From an uncultured Eubacterium sp. (GTDB lineage: Bacteria; Bacillota; Clostridia; Lachnospirales; CAG-274), in the NCBI GenBank assembly GCA_900551755.1, contig URXK01000004.1:62001-126000 (forward strand): DNA of 64,000 nucleotides, in the 5' to 3' direction. The notes below the pieces were generated by a model. The model saw only the letters and a list, made by a program, of their open reading frames with translations, had not been told where the DNA came from and did no database searches. The position numbers and the translations under genes are program-made. Below are positions 20,103 through 28,372 of this stretch, in pieces; position 1 is the stretch's first letter, and each line of letters starts with the position of its first letter.

Positions 20103-20965
20103 TATACCAACCTTTCTGCAAGTAAAATTCCTACTTTTTCTGGTTCATTTATATTACCATATATTTCAGCTTTCACTATTTTTCCATTAACTATGTTAAA
20201 TCCTCTTAAATAGATTTTGTTATCTTCAATAACACAAAAAGCTGCTGCTGGAGCAGAACAACCACCATTTAATTTTTTAATACAAGCTCTTTCTGCTCTT
20301 GCACAAATTTCAGATTTTTCATCACTTATTTCCTTTAAGTATTCAAATCCATTTCCTTTTTTGCATTGTACAGCAATAATGCCTTGTCCTGCTGCTGGCA
20401 AAATTTCATCAGCAGTAAACACTTTTGAAATTCTATCACCTAAGCCAAGTCTTTCAAGTCCAGCAGATGCAAGTATCAAAGCAGAGTATTCGCCACTATC
20501 AAGTTTACTTAATCTAGTAATAACATTGCCTCTAACAGGTTTAATTTCAGCATTAGGATACATAGCCTTAAACTGCATACTTCTTCTATTACTTGAACAA
20601 CCTATTGGCTTGTTAAAATCAATATCTGTTTTTCCTTTAGGCAACACAAGCACATCATAAGGATTTGCTCTTTTAGAATAAGCAATAACAGGCAATTCTT
20701 CACTTACTTCCATAGGCATATCCTTTAAGCTATGTACTGTAATATCTGCTCTGTTTTCCATAAGTGCAATATCAAGTTCTTTAACAAATAAGCCCTTTCC
20801 ACCAACCTTATCAAGGGTTTTGTTTAGTATTTTATCACCTGTAGTTTTCATTGTTACAAGGCTTGTTTCAACATTGCTATATTTATTTTTAATTTCAGAA
20901 ATAATAATTTCAGACTGTATAACAGCTAATTTACTTTCTCTACTGCCTACTCTTATTTTTTGCAT
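20102..20965 (-). CDS. hemC: Porphobilinogen deaminase (hydroxymethylbilane synthase)
   Basis: Polymerises four porphobilinogens. 287 aa; RVGSRESKLAVIQS at the start, TVHSLKDMPMEV (about residue 76), SSNRRSMQF, and the dipyrromethane-cofactor Cys in KKLNGGCSAPAAAF near residue 235. Slightly shorter than E. coli HemC (about 313). Overlaps cobA-hemD by one base and the upstream gene by 13 nt. Confidence 0.96.
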   Translation of the reverse strand: MQKIRVGSRESKLAVIQSEIIISEIKNKYSNVETSLVTMKTTGDKILNKTLDKVGGKGLFVKELDIALMENRADITVHSLKDMPMEVSEELPVIAYSKRANPYDVLVLPKGKTDIDFNKPIGCSSNRRSMQFKAMYPNAEIKPVRGNVITRLSKLDSGEYSALILASAGLERLGLGDRISKVFTADEILPAAGQGIIAVQCKKGNGFEYLKEISDEKSEICARAERACIKKLNGGCSAPAAAFCVIEDNKIYLRGFNIVNGKIVKAEIYGNINEPEKVGILLAERLV

Positions 20966-21390
20966 AATATTTCTCCTCTAATTCTTTTAGCAGTTGCTTT
21001 AACAAGACTATGTTGTGTACCATCAGACACAACACCTACACACAAATCCTCATTAAGGCATAATGCTGGAAAATAGAATGTACACTCCTCATAACAATCA
21101 GCTACACTAACAAATATGTTTTTATTTTTACATAATTGATATATTCTATGATTTACTTGTCTATCATTAGTAGCAGCAACAACTATAAAAGAATTATCTA
21201 TATCACTATCTTCAAACTTTCTATTGATATATTTTATATTGTTACCATTAATATTTTTAATAGTTTCTGAAATAACAGTAACATTAGCACCAAAATCAGC
21301 AAGAATTTTTGCTCTCCTCATACCAATATTGCCACCACCAACAACTAAAACATTTTTACCTTCAATATCTATAAACAAAGGAAATTTCAT
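20953..21390 (-). CDS. Precorrin-2 dehydrogenase (siroheme synthase N-terminal domain)
   Basis: NAD-dependent oxidation of precorrin-2 to sirohydrochlorin. 145 aa with the Rossmann motif VLVVGGGNIGMRRAKIL at residues 15-31, FIVVAATNDRQVN (about 68) and NIFVSVADCYEECTFYFPA. Shorter than Met8p or SirC, so essentially only the dehydrogenase core; chelation is probably done by the separate CbiK-like protein in the same operon. Confidence 0.9.
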   Translation of the reverse strand: MKFPLFIDIEGKNVLVVGGGNIGMRRAKILADFGANVTVISETIKNINGNNIKYINRKFEDSDIDNSFIVVAATNDRQVNHRIYQLCKNKNIFVSVADCYEECTFYFPALCLNEDLCVGVVSDGTQHSLVKATAKRIRGEILCKK

Positions 21391-22538
21391 AATCTTGCCC
21401 TATCCTTAATTCGGTTGTAACATTCTTCAATTACTTCTGGTGTAATAGTTTCTTTAATAGCTCCAAATATCATATCAGCAGTTTTAGAGGCGATAGGCTT
21501 AACATTATCTTCATCAAAACCCATTGACACAGATATTCTTTTAGCTATAATATCTTTTATATTTTCAATAGTTTCAATAGACTCTCTATAATTAAACCAA
21601 TTCATATATTCAGACACACCGTCATCAATTTTTTCATATACAGAATTATCAATATAACTATCTACTTCAAAATCATCAATATTATAGTAAGTTATATTTT
21701 TATTTTCATAAACACTGGCTTCAATATCTCTAGGCACAGCCAAATCCACAATATATTTTGGCAACAATATATTATCACACATTGTATTGGTTAATGTATA
21801 GTGAGGGCTTTTTGTAGCACTTATTAAAATATCGCAGCCATTAATGGCGTCAATCCTTTTGTCATAATCAATGCACTTACAACCATAAGGAACAATATTT
21901 TCAGTATGTCTGTAATGTCTTAAAGTTATAGTAACTAAAGCACCATTTTTAACTAACAATCTAGCAACTAACAAACCTACCTTGCCATTGCCAATTACAA
22001 CACATTTCTTATCTTTTAAACTACCTAATTCATTAATTAACTTGTCAACAGCCTTATTAGCTGAAGTCAATCTGAAACTGTCTGCCGAATTAGTTACAGC
22101 CTTTTTGCCTGTAGAAACAGCAATTCTAAAAAGAACATCAAGTTCAGAATCAATACAATTACAACCTCTGCTTAAATCAGCACTTTGATTAATTTGTGTA
22201 ATTATTTGACTTTCACCCTTTATTGCAGAATTAACTCCGCAGGCAGTTTCAATAATATGATATATTACTTGACTATCTTTGTAAACATTTATTTTGTCAC
22301 AAAAATCAGCCTTATTTACATTATAATACTTTACATATATATCTACAATATCAATTTCATTATCTGCTGATATATATAATTCACTTCTGTTGCAGGTTGA
22401 CAATATGACACAGCCTTTAACACCACTTAAGCCACATATATTAGTCATTATTTCTTTTGCTCTGTCATCATTAGCCGACAATTTTTCTCTCAAATAAAGT
22501 GGAGTATTTTTGTAATCTACACCAGCCGATATAAGCAT
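21387..22538 (-). CDS. hemA: Glutamyl-tRNA reductase
   Basis: NADPH-dependent reduction of glutamyl-tRNA to glutamate semialdehyde, the committed tetrapyrrole step. About 383 aa; catalytic Cys in ILSTCNRSELYI near residue 47, tRNA-recognition HIIETACGVNSAIKGESQI, and NADPH motif CVVIGNGKVGLLVARLL. I use the ATG at 22538, which follows AGGGTGA; an ATG 45 nt upstream lacks a binding site. Its C-terminal domain is somewhat shorter than in E. coli. First gene of the seven-gene operon. Confidence 0.95.
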   Translation of the reverse strand: MLISAGVDYKNTPLYLREKLSANDDRAKEIMTNICGLSGVKGCVILSTCNRSELYISADNEIDIVDIYVKYYNVNKADFCDKINVYKDSQVIYHIIETACGVNSAIKGESQIITQINQSADLSRGCNCIDSELDVLFRIAVSTGKKAVTNSADSFRLTSANKAVDKLINELGSLKDKKCVVIGNGKVGLLVARLLVKNGALVTITLRHYRHTENIVPYGCKCIDYDKRIDAINGCDILISATKSPHYTLTNTMCDNILLPKYIVDLAVPRDIEASVYENKNITYYNIDDFEVDSYIDNSVYEKIDDGVSEYMNWFNYRESIETIENIKDIIAKRISVSMGFDEDNVKPIASKTADMIFGAIKETITPEVIEECYNRIKDRARL

Positions 22539-22650
22539 AAATTTCACCCTGCTTTCATTTTTTCTATAAATAGCAATATGCAAGACACAAAAAATTGGTC
22601 CTGCATATTATTTATAATGTACATATTTCCTATATACTTACTATGTTTTA

Positions 22651-22678
22651 ATTATATCATAATTCCGTAATTTGTCAA
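22651..22678 (-). promoter_or_regulatory. Sigma-A promoter of the tetrapyrrole operon
   Basis: Minus strand TTGACA (22673-22678), 16 nt, TATAAT (22651-22656). The spacer includes ACGGAATTAT, similar to GGAA elements at the two sulfur promoters. Confidence 0.8.
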
Positions 22679-22721
22679 TATATACCAATATTTATTTTTA
22701 ATGAAATTTTTATCAATTATT

Positions 22722-23132
22722 TTAAATACAATAATCGTAAATATCGTTTTTAAGTTTTTCGTCTTCTAATAAATCAGAAATAGTAACACTATCCATATAG
22801 TTATTGACAGTATTACATAGACCTTGCCAAAAATCACAAAATGACTCAGCACCATCTATATGCTCAACAGATACAGTTCCGTCAATAGTTCTTATTATAC
22901 TGCCAAGAGTATATTGGTCAGCAGACTTTGAAAGAGAATAACCACCCTTTGAACCTCTATGACTTCTAACAAGTCCAGATTTACAGAGTACATTTACTAT
23001 CTGTTCCAAATACTTAGCAGAAATGTTTTCCTTTTCTGCAATTTCCTTCATTGAAATTGTACCCTTATTTTCATTTTTTGCAAGGGCAAGCATTAACAAT
23101 ATTGAATATATGGTTTTCTTTGATAGTTTCAT
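22722..23132 (-). CDS. Rrf2-family transcription regulator, CymR-like
   Basis: 136-aa winged-helix regulator: MKLSKKTIYSILLMLALA at the N-terminus, ISMKEIAEKENISAKYLEQI (helix-turn-helix), VRSHRGSKGGYSLSK (wing). It lacks the CX5-7CX6C Fe-S cluster of IscR/NsrR; only two Cys are near residues 98-106. This fits the cluster-free CymR type, which controls cysteine and sulfur metabolism in Firmicutes. It is the last gene of a sulfide-to-homocysteine operon and overlaps trxB by 4 nt, so local autoregulation of sulfur genes is likely, though not shown. Confidence 0.82.
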   Translation of the reverse strand: MKLSKKTIYSILLMLALAKNENKGTISMKEIAEKENISAKYLEQIVNVLCKSGLVRSHRGSKGGYSLSKSADQYTLGSIIRTIDGTVSVEHIDGAESFCDFWQGLCNTVNNYMDSVTISDLLEDEKLKNDIYDYCI

Positions 23133-24022
23133 TTTTCACTCTCCTCTACTGATTTTATTACTTCCTCAGCAGCAACTGCACCATCAGAAGATGCTGTTAT
23201 CATTTGCCTTAATGACTTAACACGGCAATCACCAGCAACAAAAACATTGTCAATATTAGTTTTTAAACCGTGCTTAGCTTTTATGTAGCCTTTTTCGTCA
23301 AGTTCAAGCAAGCCTTCAAATAGCTTAGTTTCAGGCACAAGGCCAACTGCAACAAATACGCCGCTTACATTAAGCTCGCCATTATTAGTAACAAGCATTT
23401 CAACACTCTTATCTCCATTAACTTCCAAAGGAACAGAATTATATATAATTTCTGCATTTTCCTTTTCTTCAAGTCTTTTAACAAGTGCATAATCTGCCCT
23501 AAGTTTTTCACCTCTATAAACAAGGTAAACCTTTTGGCAAATATTAGAAAGATACAAGGCTTCACTCACAGCAGTGTTGCCTCCGCCTATAACAGCAACA
23601 GATTTGTTTTCAAAAAATGCACCATCACACACAGCACAATATGAAACACCTGCACCAAGAAATTCAGCTTCACCTTTAAAGCCAGCTTTTCTATGAGATG
23701 CTCCTGTTGCTACAACAACAGCTTTACTTTCATATTCATCAAGAGTACCAACAGCTTTTTTGACAGCACCATTTAAGCTAACAGACTCTATTTCATCATA
23801 TATTATTTCAGCACCAGCAGATACTGCTTGACTTTCAGCCTTTTCAGCAAGTTCATAGCCACTTCCTGAAAAACCTGGATAGTTTTCAACTACATCAGCC
23901 ATTACTGCTTGACCACCACATTGCTCCTTTTCAATTACAGCAACTTTAAGTCCTGCTCTGGCAGTATATAAGGCAGCCGTAAGACCAGCTAAGCCACCGC
24001 CAAGTATTATGCAGTCATACAT
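23129..24022 (-). CDS. trxB: Thioredoxin reductase
   Basis: FAD/NADPH disulfide reductase, 297 aa. FAD motif GGGLAGLTAALYTARAG (7-23), redox centre CAVCDGAFF near residue 132, NADPH motif VIGGGNTAVSEALYL, and C-terminal FVAGDCRVKSLRQMITASSDG. It lies in the sulfur operon that also encodes a thioredoxin, so the pair may serve APS reduction or the thiocarboxylate chemistry. Confidence 0.94.
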   Translation of the reverse strand: MYDCIILGGGLAGLTAALYTARAGLKVAVIEKEQCGGQAVMADVVENYPGFSGSGYELAEKAESQAVSAGAEIIYDEIESVSLNGAVKKAVGTLDEYESKAVVVATGASHRKAGFKGEAEFLGAGVSYCAVCDGAFFENKSVAVIGGGNTAVSEALYLSNICQKVYLVYRGEKLRADYALVKRLEEKENAEIIYNSVPLEVNGDKSVEMLVTNNGELNVSGVFVAVGLVPETKLFEGLLELDEKGYIKAKHGLKTNIDNVFVAGDCRVKSLRQMITASSDGAVAAEEVIKSVEESEK

Positions 24023-24046
24023 ATTGATACTCCTCTCCTAATTTAT

Positions 24047-25294
24047 TTATAATGGAAATTCCTTATTTACATAATCAAGAGCATTTTTAAAGTCCTCAAT
24101 AAGGTCGTCAATATCTTCAATACCAACACTAACTCTTATTAAATCCTCATATACTCCTGCTTTAGCCTGTTCTTCCTCATTACTATGGGCATAAATAGTA
24201 GATGAAGGGTGAATAACAAGTGTCTTTGTATCACCTATGTTAGTAATATTAATGCCATACTTTAACTGGTTAATAAAGGCAAAAGCTCTCTCCTTAGAAT
24301 AAAGTCTAAGTGTAAATATGCCACCACCCTTGCCATTAAACTGACTATTAGTAATGTCATAGTATGGGCTTGATTTAAGCAAAGGATATATAACAGCCTT
24401 AACGCCTTCAAGTCCTTCAAGACTTTCAGCAAGTTTAAGAGCATTGTCACAATGTCTTTCCATTCTAAGGCTTAATGTTTCAAGACCTAATGTATTGTAA
24501 AAAGCATTAGTAGGACTTAAACAACAGCCAAGATTTCTGAATGTATCATTTCTAAGTTTAGCAATAAAAGCAAATTTGCCATACTTAATATAATCAGCCA
24601 TTGCAGTATGCTTTTCAGCAGTCCACTTGTAGTTACCACTATCAGTTATAACACCACTTATAGAGTTGCTACTACCATTAATATACTTAGATGATGAATT
24701 AATAATAATATCAGCACCAAGGTCAATAGCCTTAACCAAATATGTTGTTGCTGTTGTATTATCTAATATAAATGGAAGATTAAAGCTGTGAATTAAATCA
24801 GATGCTTTTTTAATATCCACAACATCAAGTTTTGGATTACCTATTGTTTCTGCAAAAACTACCTTTGTATTTTCATTGACAACTTTTTTAAGTTCTTCTT
24901 CTGTTATATCCTCAACAAAGCGAGTCTTAACACCAAACTTTTCAAGGTCCTTAAAAAGGTCAAGTGTGCCACCAAAAACCGATGACTTTGACACAATTTC
25001 ATCACCACTTGAAAGAATGTTTAAAAAAGCAGAAGCAATAGCAGCCATACCTGATGATGTTGCAACAGAACCAATACCACCTTCAAGGTAAGTTATTCTG
25101 TTTTCAAATGAGGCAACTGTAGGATTGCTTATTCTTGAATAAGCAAATCCTGGTGCCTTGTTATGAAAAATCTTTTCAATATGTTCAGCAGTGTCTTGAC
25201 CAAAGGCACTTGACTGATAAACAGGTATAAGCGTTGCTCCTGTGTTAGCTTCTCCATTAAAGTTGCCGTGGAGCAAGGCTGTATTATATTTCAT
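24047..25294 (-). CDS. metY: O-acetylhomoserine sulfhydrylase (MetY)
   Basis: PLP enzyme of the Cys/Met metabolism family that makes homocysteine from O-acetylhomoserine and a sulfide donor. 415 aa; SSAFGQDTAEH near residue 28, YSRISNPTV, TSSGMAAIASA, and PLP lysine in INSSSKYINGSSN. In Wolinella the related MetY takes sulfur from a protein thiocarboxylate rather than free sulfide. The ThiS-like, ThiF-like and JAMM genes in this same operon suggest the same here. Confidence 0.9.
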   Translation of the reverse strand: MKYNTALLHGNFNGEANTGATLIPVYQSSAFGQDTAEHIEKIFHNKAPGFAYSRISNPTVASFENRITYLEGGIGSVATSSGMAAIASAFLNILSSGDEIVSKSSVFGGTLDLFKDLEKFGVKTRFVEDITEEELKKVVNENTKVVFAETIGNPKLDVVDIKKASDLIHSFNLPFILDNTTATTYLVKAIDLGADIIINSSSKYINGSSNSISGVITDSGNYKWTAEKHTAMADYIKYGKFAFIAKLRNDTFRNLGCCLSPTNAFYNTLGLETLSLRMERHCDNALKLAESLEGLEGVKAVIYPLLKSSPYYDITNSQFNGKGGGIFTLRLYSKERAFAFINQLKYGINITNIGDTKTLVIHPSSTIYAHSNEEEQAKAGVYEDLIRVSVGIEDIDDLIEDFKNALDYVNKEFPL

Positions 25295-25305
25295 TTTATC
25301 ACTCC

Positions 25306-26115
25306 TTATAATACCCCATCACATTCAGCCTGCTCATAGTCAATAAGCTCGTGAATAGTTGGGTTTTCACCACAAACTGGGCAGTCCTTAACATTATGAG
25401 GAAGTTTAATCTTTCTAAATTCCATTGTTAAAGCATTGTATGTAAGTAAATAGCCAGTAAGTAAGTCACCTACGCCTAATAAATACTTAATAGCTTCCAT
25501 AGCCTGTAAACTTCCGATTACACCACCCATTGCACCAATAACGCCTGCCTGCTTACAAGTAGGTACTGCGTCCTTTGGAGGTGGATTTTTAAATACACAT
25601 CTGTAGCAAGGTCCTTCTCCAGGAACATAAGTCATAAGCTGACCCTGGAAACGAATGATACCAGCGTGAGAGAAAGGCTTTTTAGCCATTACACAAGCAT
25701 CATTAATAAGGAACTTTGCTGGGAAATTATCTGTACCATCAATAATAAAGTCATAGTCCTTAATAAGGTCCATAATGTTGTCTGCACTTACAAAAGTACG
25801 GTAAGTATTTACCTTAACATCAGGGTTCATAGCTTCCATACTTTCCTTAGCAGAAAGAACCTTTGCCTTGCCTACATCTTTAGTTGCGTGAATAATTTGA
25901 CGCTGTAAGTTAGATAAATCTACTTCGTCAGCATCAGCAATGCCGATTGTACCAACACCAGCTGCTGCAAGATACATAGCAACAGGAGCACCAAGACCAC
26001 CAGCACCAATAATAAGAACATTGCTGTCAAGAAGTTTCTTTTGACCCTTAACACCAACTTCTTTTAAAATAATATGTCTTGAATATCTTTCGATTTGTTC
26101 ATTAGTAAAAGCCAT
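25306..26115 (-). CDS. ThiF/MoeB/HesA-family adenylyltransferase, HcyF-like
   Basis: E1-like enzyme that adenylates the C-terminal glycine of a ubiquitin-like sulfur carrier. 269 aa; ATP motif VLIIGAGGLGAPVAMYLAAAG (split here as GAGGLGAPVA), RQIIHATKDVGKAK, DGTDNFPAKFLIND, a candidate catalytic Cys in TCKQAGVIG, and two zinc CxxC pairs (CYRC and CPVC). It lies directly downstream of the carrier gene (0 nt), with MetY next. Close relatives include MoeB, but no molybdopterin genes are nearby, so carrier activation for homocysteine synthesis is favoured. Confidence 0.88.
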   Translation of the reverse strand: MAFTNEQIERYSRHIILKEVGVKGQKKLLDSNVLIIGAGGLGAPVAMYLAAAGVGTIGIADADEVDLSNLQRQIIHATKDVGKAKVLSAKESMEAMNPDVKVNTYRTFVSADNIMDLIKDYDFIIDGTDNFPAKFLINDACVMAKKPFSHAGIIRFQGQLMTYVPGEGPCYRCVFKNPPPKDAVPTCKQAGVIGAMGGVIGSLQAMEAIKYLLGVGDLLTGYLLTYNALTMEFRKIKLPHNVKDCPVCGENPTIHELIDYEQAECDGVL

Positions 26116-26325
26116 TTATCTGCTACCTCCTCCCATAAAGTAAAGGAATTCAACAACATCGCCATCTTTTAAAACTGTGTTTTCAAATGTTGATGCACCT
26201 AAAAGCTCATCATTAACTGATGCTGTAACATATTCAGGAGTTTCTACCTTTTCAATTACTACAAGCTCAGATAACTTTAAGCCGTCCTTATATTCTTTTA
26301 CATCGCCACTTACTGTTAATTTCAT
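26116..26325 (-). CDS. ThiS/HcyS-like sulfur carrier with a C-terminal Ser-Arg extension
   Basis: 69-aa beta-grasp protein. It ends LYFMGGGSR: the Gly-Gly that would be thiocarboxylated is followed by two more residues. ThiS and MoaD normally end exactly at Gly-Gly, but carriers such as CysO and Wolinella HcyS are made with a tail that a JAMM protease removes. A JAMM protease gene lies 1.2 kb upstream in the same operon. The ATG at 26325 follows GGTGAGGA; an earlier ATG at 26352 lies within the tusA-like gene. Alternative role: thiamine ThiS, less likely because no thiamine genes are near. Confidence 0.85.
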   Translation of the reverse strand: MKLTVSGDVKEYKDGLKLSELVVIEKVETPEYVTASVNDELLGASTFENTVLKDGDVVEFLYFMGGGSR

Positions 26326-26329
26326 TTTT

Positions 26330-26575
26330 TTATTCCTCACCTTTCTCAACAATTAAATCATAAGTTCCATCTTCATTTTTATTAAGTTTAAGAACCTTGT
26401 GACCTTCCTCCTTCATAGAACGAGGAACATTCTGTACAGGTTCGCCACCATTCATATGCACTGATAACACCTGACCTGGGTCAAGTTCTTCAATAGCTAC
26501 CTTAGCCTTAACAAAGGTTACAGGGCAAACAACATCAGTAATATCTACATAATCGTCAATCTTAATATCAGCCAT
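26330..26575 (-). CDS. TusA/SirA-like sulfur-relay protein
   Basis: 81 aa. The conserved Cys is in DVVCPVTFVKAKVAI near residue 17 (CPVT in place of the usual CPxP), followed by VLSVHMNGGEPVQNVPRSMK as in the TusA fold. TusA proteins carry a persulfide on this Cys. In this operon it may hand sulfur from sulfite reduction or a desulfurase to the ThiS-like carrier. It overlaps the sulfite reductase gene by 8 nt. Confidence 0.85.
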   Translation of the reverse strand: MADIKIDDYVDITDVVCPVTFVKAKVAIEELDPGQVLSVHMNGGEPVQNVPRSMKEEGHKVLKLNKNEDGTYDLIVEKGEE

Positions 26576-27428
26576 TATATGCCTCCTTAACTTTTTCTAT
26601 AAACTTATCTTCGCCTACTCTTTCAAGAGTAAGTCTAAATCTTTCGCCAGCCTTTGCATTATCTCTAAAGAATTCTACAGCAGCATCTATAACTCTTAAA
26701 AGTGTTGCCTTATCGTGAATAATAGGAAGAAGTTCTTCACCCTTATGTATTCTGTTACCGAAAAGACCACCAAATGATACTATATAACCTGGATTGTTGT
26801 CATAAGCATCTACTGGACAGGCCTTAGTACAACGACCGCAATAATTACACTTGCTTTCATCAACTGTAATCTTATTGTCAGCTATTGATATTGCCTTTGT
26901 ACGGCATATACTTTCACAAACACCACAGAAAATACATTTATCTTCATTCCAAGTTACCTTGATACCACCCTTAACACCTACATCGTTTTCCTCAGCCTTA
27001 AGACAGTTGTTTTGACAGCCTGTCACACCAAATTTAAACTTATGTGGTAATTCCATTGCAAAGTATCTTTCGCTTAATTCCTTTGCAAGGCTATATGTAT
27101 CAATACAACCACTAGGACAAACTGCATTACCCTGACAAGAAGTAACAGTTCTAACTCTAGGACCACAAACACCAGGCTCACAATCACCTTCAGCAAGAGC
27201 TGCCTTAACTTCATCAATGTCATCAAGTTTAATAAATGGTATTTCAACACCCTGTCTTGATGTAAGGTGAATATAACCATCACCGTACTTTTCAGCTACT
27301 TCTGCAATTGTTGCAAGCTGTTTAGCATCTACGTGACCACCTACAGTTTTTAATCTGAGAGAGAAGCAATTCTTCTGCTTCTGTCTCATAAATCCACCCT
27401 TTTTTAAAATGCCATAATCTACAGCCAT
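26568..27428 (-). CDS. Small siroheme sulfite reductase with inserted ferredoxin domain (AsrC/Fsr-like)
   Basis: Six-electron reduction of sulfite to sulfide. 286 aa. The siroheme-[4Fe-4S] ligands appear as TSCQGNAVC (C-x5-C) and GCQNNC (C-x3-C), and a two-cluster ferredoxin insert follows (CIFCGVCESIC; CNYCGRCTKACP). This is a compact, AsrC-like form; no AsrA or AsrB flavoprotein partner is encoded next to it, so its electron donor is probably ferredoxin. The siroheme pathway is encoded a few kilobases away. Full reading frame with AGGAGG. Confidence 0.9.
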   Translation of the reverse strand: MAVDYGILKKGGFMRQKQKNCFSLRLKTVGGHVDAKQLATIAEVAEKYGDGYIHLTSRQGVEIPFIKLDDIDEVKAALAEGDCEPGVCGPRVRTVTSCQGNAVCPSGCIDTYSLAKELSERYFAMELPHKFKFGVTGCQNNCLKAEENDVGVKGGIKVTWNEDKCIFCGVCESICRTKAISIADNKITVDESKCNYCGRCTKACPVDAYDNNPGYIVSFGGLFGNRIHKGEELLPIIHDKATLLRVIDAAVEFFRDNAKAGERFRLTLERVGEDKFIEKVKEAYNG

Positions 27429-27486
27429 TTACTTTTCCTCCTAAATCTTCTTATTAAAGTATAATATCTTACATTATATATATACT

Positions 27487-27897
27487 TTAAATATACTCGA
27501 TTTCCTCCTCGTTAGATACATTATCTACTATTCTAAATGACTTTAAGACTGGTTCGTCTTCATTCATTATTGATATAATCATATAGCTTGCTTCCTTATC
27601 ATAAGCAAGTCTTTTATCCTCCTCAGAAGGTCTTGAAGGACTTTCTGGGTGAGAATGGAAATTACCTAAAGGAACAATGCCCTTTGCTCTCATATCCTTA
27701 ACAGCCTTAAGCTGGTCTAAAGGATTCATTGAAAAATGCTCGTTAGAATGGTCAATGTTTTCAAGAACATATAACTCCTTAACTTCTCTAACATCGCCGT
27801 CCTTTGTTCCGCCTATAAGACCACAAATTTCTTCTGGCTTGCCGTTTAAAGCAGTTTCAAGTATTTTGTCATAAAATGCCTTAGGCAACTTTATCAT
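27487..27897 (-). CDS. JAMM/MPN+ metalloprotease (HcyD/Mec+-like)
   Basis: Zinc isopeptidase-type protease, 136 aa, with the full JAMM motif FHSHPESPSRPSEEDKRLA (H-x-H ... S-x-x-D) at about residues 80-98 and a Glu near the N-terminus. In other bacteria such proteins trim tails from sulfur carriers (Mec+ on CysO, HcyD on HcyS). The carrier encoded downstream ends GGGSR, a natural substrate. It overlaps the thioredoxin gene by 4 nt. Confidence 0.88.
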   Translation of the reverse strand: MIKLPKAFYDKILETALNGKPEEICGLIGGTKDGDVREVKELYVLENIDHSNEHFSMNPLDQLKAVKDMRAKGIVPLGNFHSHPESPSRPSEEDKRLAYDKEASYMIISIMNEDEPVLKSFRIVDNVSNEEEIEYI

Positions 27898-28217
27898 AAA
27901 AGCACCTCCTTAACTGCACTTTCAAGTTCAGCCTTTTTAACTACGCCTCTTATTCTCTTAACCTCACTACCATCTTTAATAAATAAAAATGTAGGTGATG
28001 CCATAACTTCATATTTTTTTGCAATATCTGCACCAAATTTTATATTAAGTTTACTTACTTTAACATCAGTATATTCTTCCTCAAGCTCTGCAAGTATAGG
28101 TGACATTCGCTTGCAAGGTATACAGCTATCTGAGTAAAACTCAAGCAACACAGGTTTATCAGAATTTAAAACTTCTGCTTCAAAATTATCATTTGTTATA
28201 ATTTGCATTTGCTTCAC
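27894..28217 (-). CDS. Thioredoxin-family protein
   Basis: 107 aa thioredoxin fold with active site SDSCIPCKRM (CIPC in place of WCGPC) at about residues 30-36, and the cis-Pro segment VMASPTFLF. The changed CxxC would alter redox potential. First gene of the sulfide-to-homocysteine operon, which also carries trxB. Confidence 0.88.
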   Translation of the reverse strand: MKQMQIITNDNFEAEVLNSDKPVLLEFYSDSCIPCKRMSPILAELEEEYTDVKVSKLNIKFGADIAKKYEVMASPTFLFIKDGSEVKRIRGVVKKAELESAVKEVLL

Positions 28218-28256
28218 CTCTATTTCATACTTTCTTAATAGGTTTTGTATGAATAT

Positions 28257-28285
28257 ATACTAACACGAATTTCCTATAATGTCAA
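28257..28285 (-). promoter_or_regulatory. Sigma-A promoter of the sulfide-to-homocysteine operon
   Basis: Minus strand TTGACA, 17 nt, TAGTAT. The spacer contains TATAGGAAATTCG, which resembles part of the known CymR operator (ATNGGAATT-like). Confidence 0.75.
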
Positions 28286-28329
28286 TATGAATTTTCCATA
28301 TTTTTTAATTTTTTTCATTTTTATATTGT

Positions 28330-28365
28330 AAAAGCACTATAAAACCGTGATTTTACAGTGCTTTT
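28330..28365 (-). terminator. Terminator of cysN / sulfate operon
   Basis: Stem AAAAGCACTATAAAA / TTTTACAGTGCTTTT with one mismatch, just past the cysN stop codon. It separates the two sulfur operons. Confidence 0.7.
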
Positions 28366-28372
28366 TAACCAA

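Noticed and set aside
25306..26325. Thiamine (ThiS-ThiF) or molybdopterin (MoaD-MoeB) pair
   Set aside because: The carrier has a tail after Gly-Gly, a JAMM protease and MetY are in the operon, and no thi or moa genes are near.
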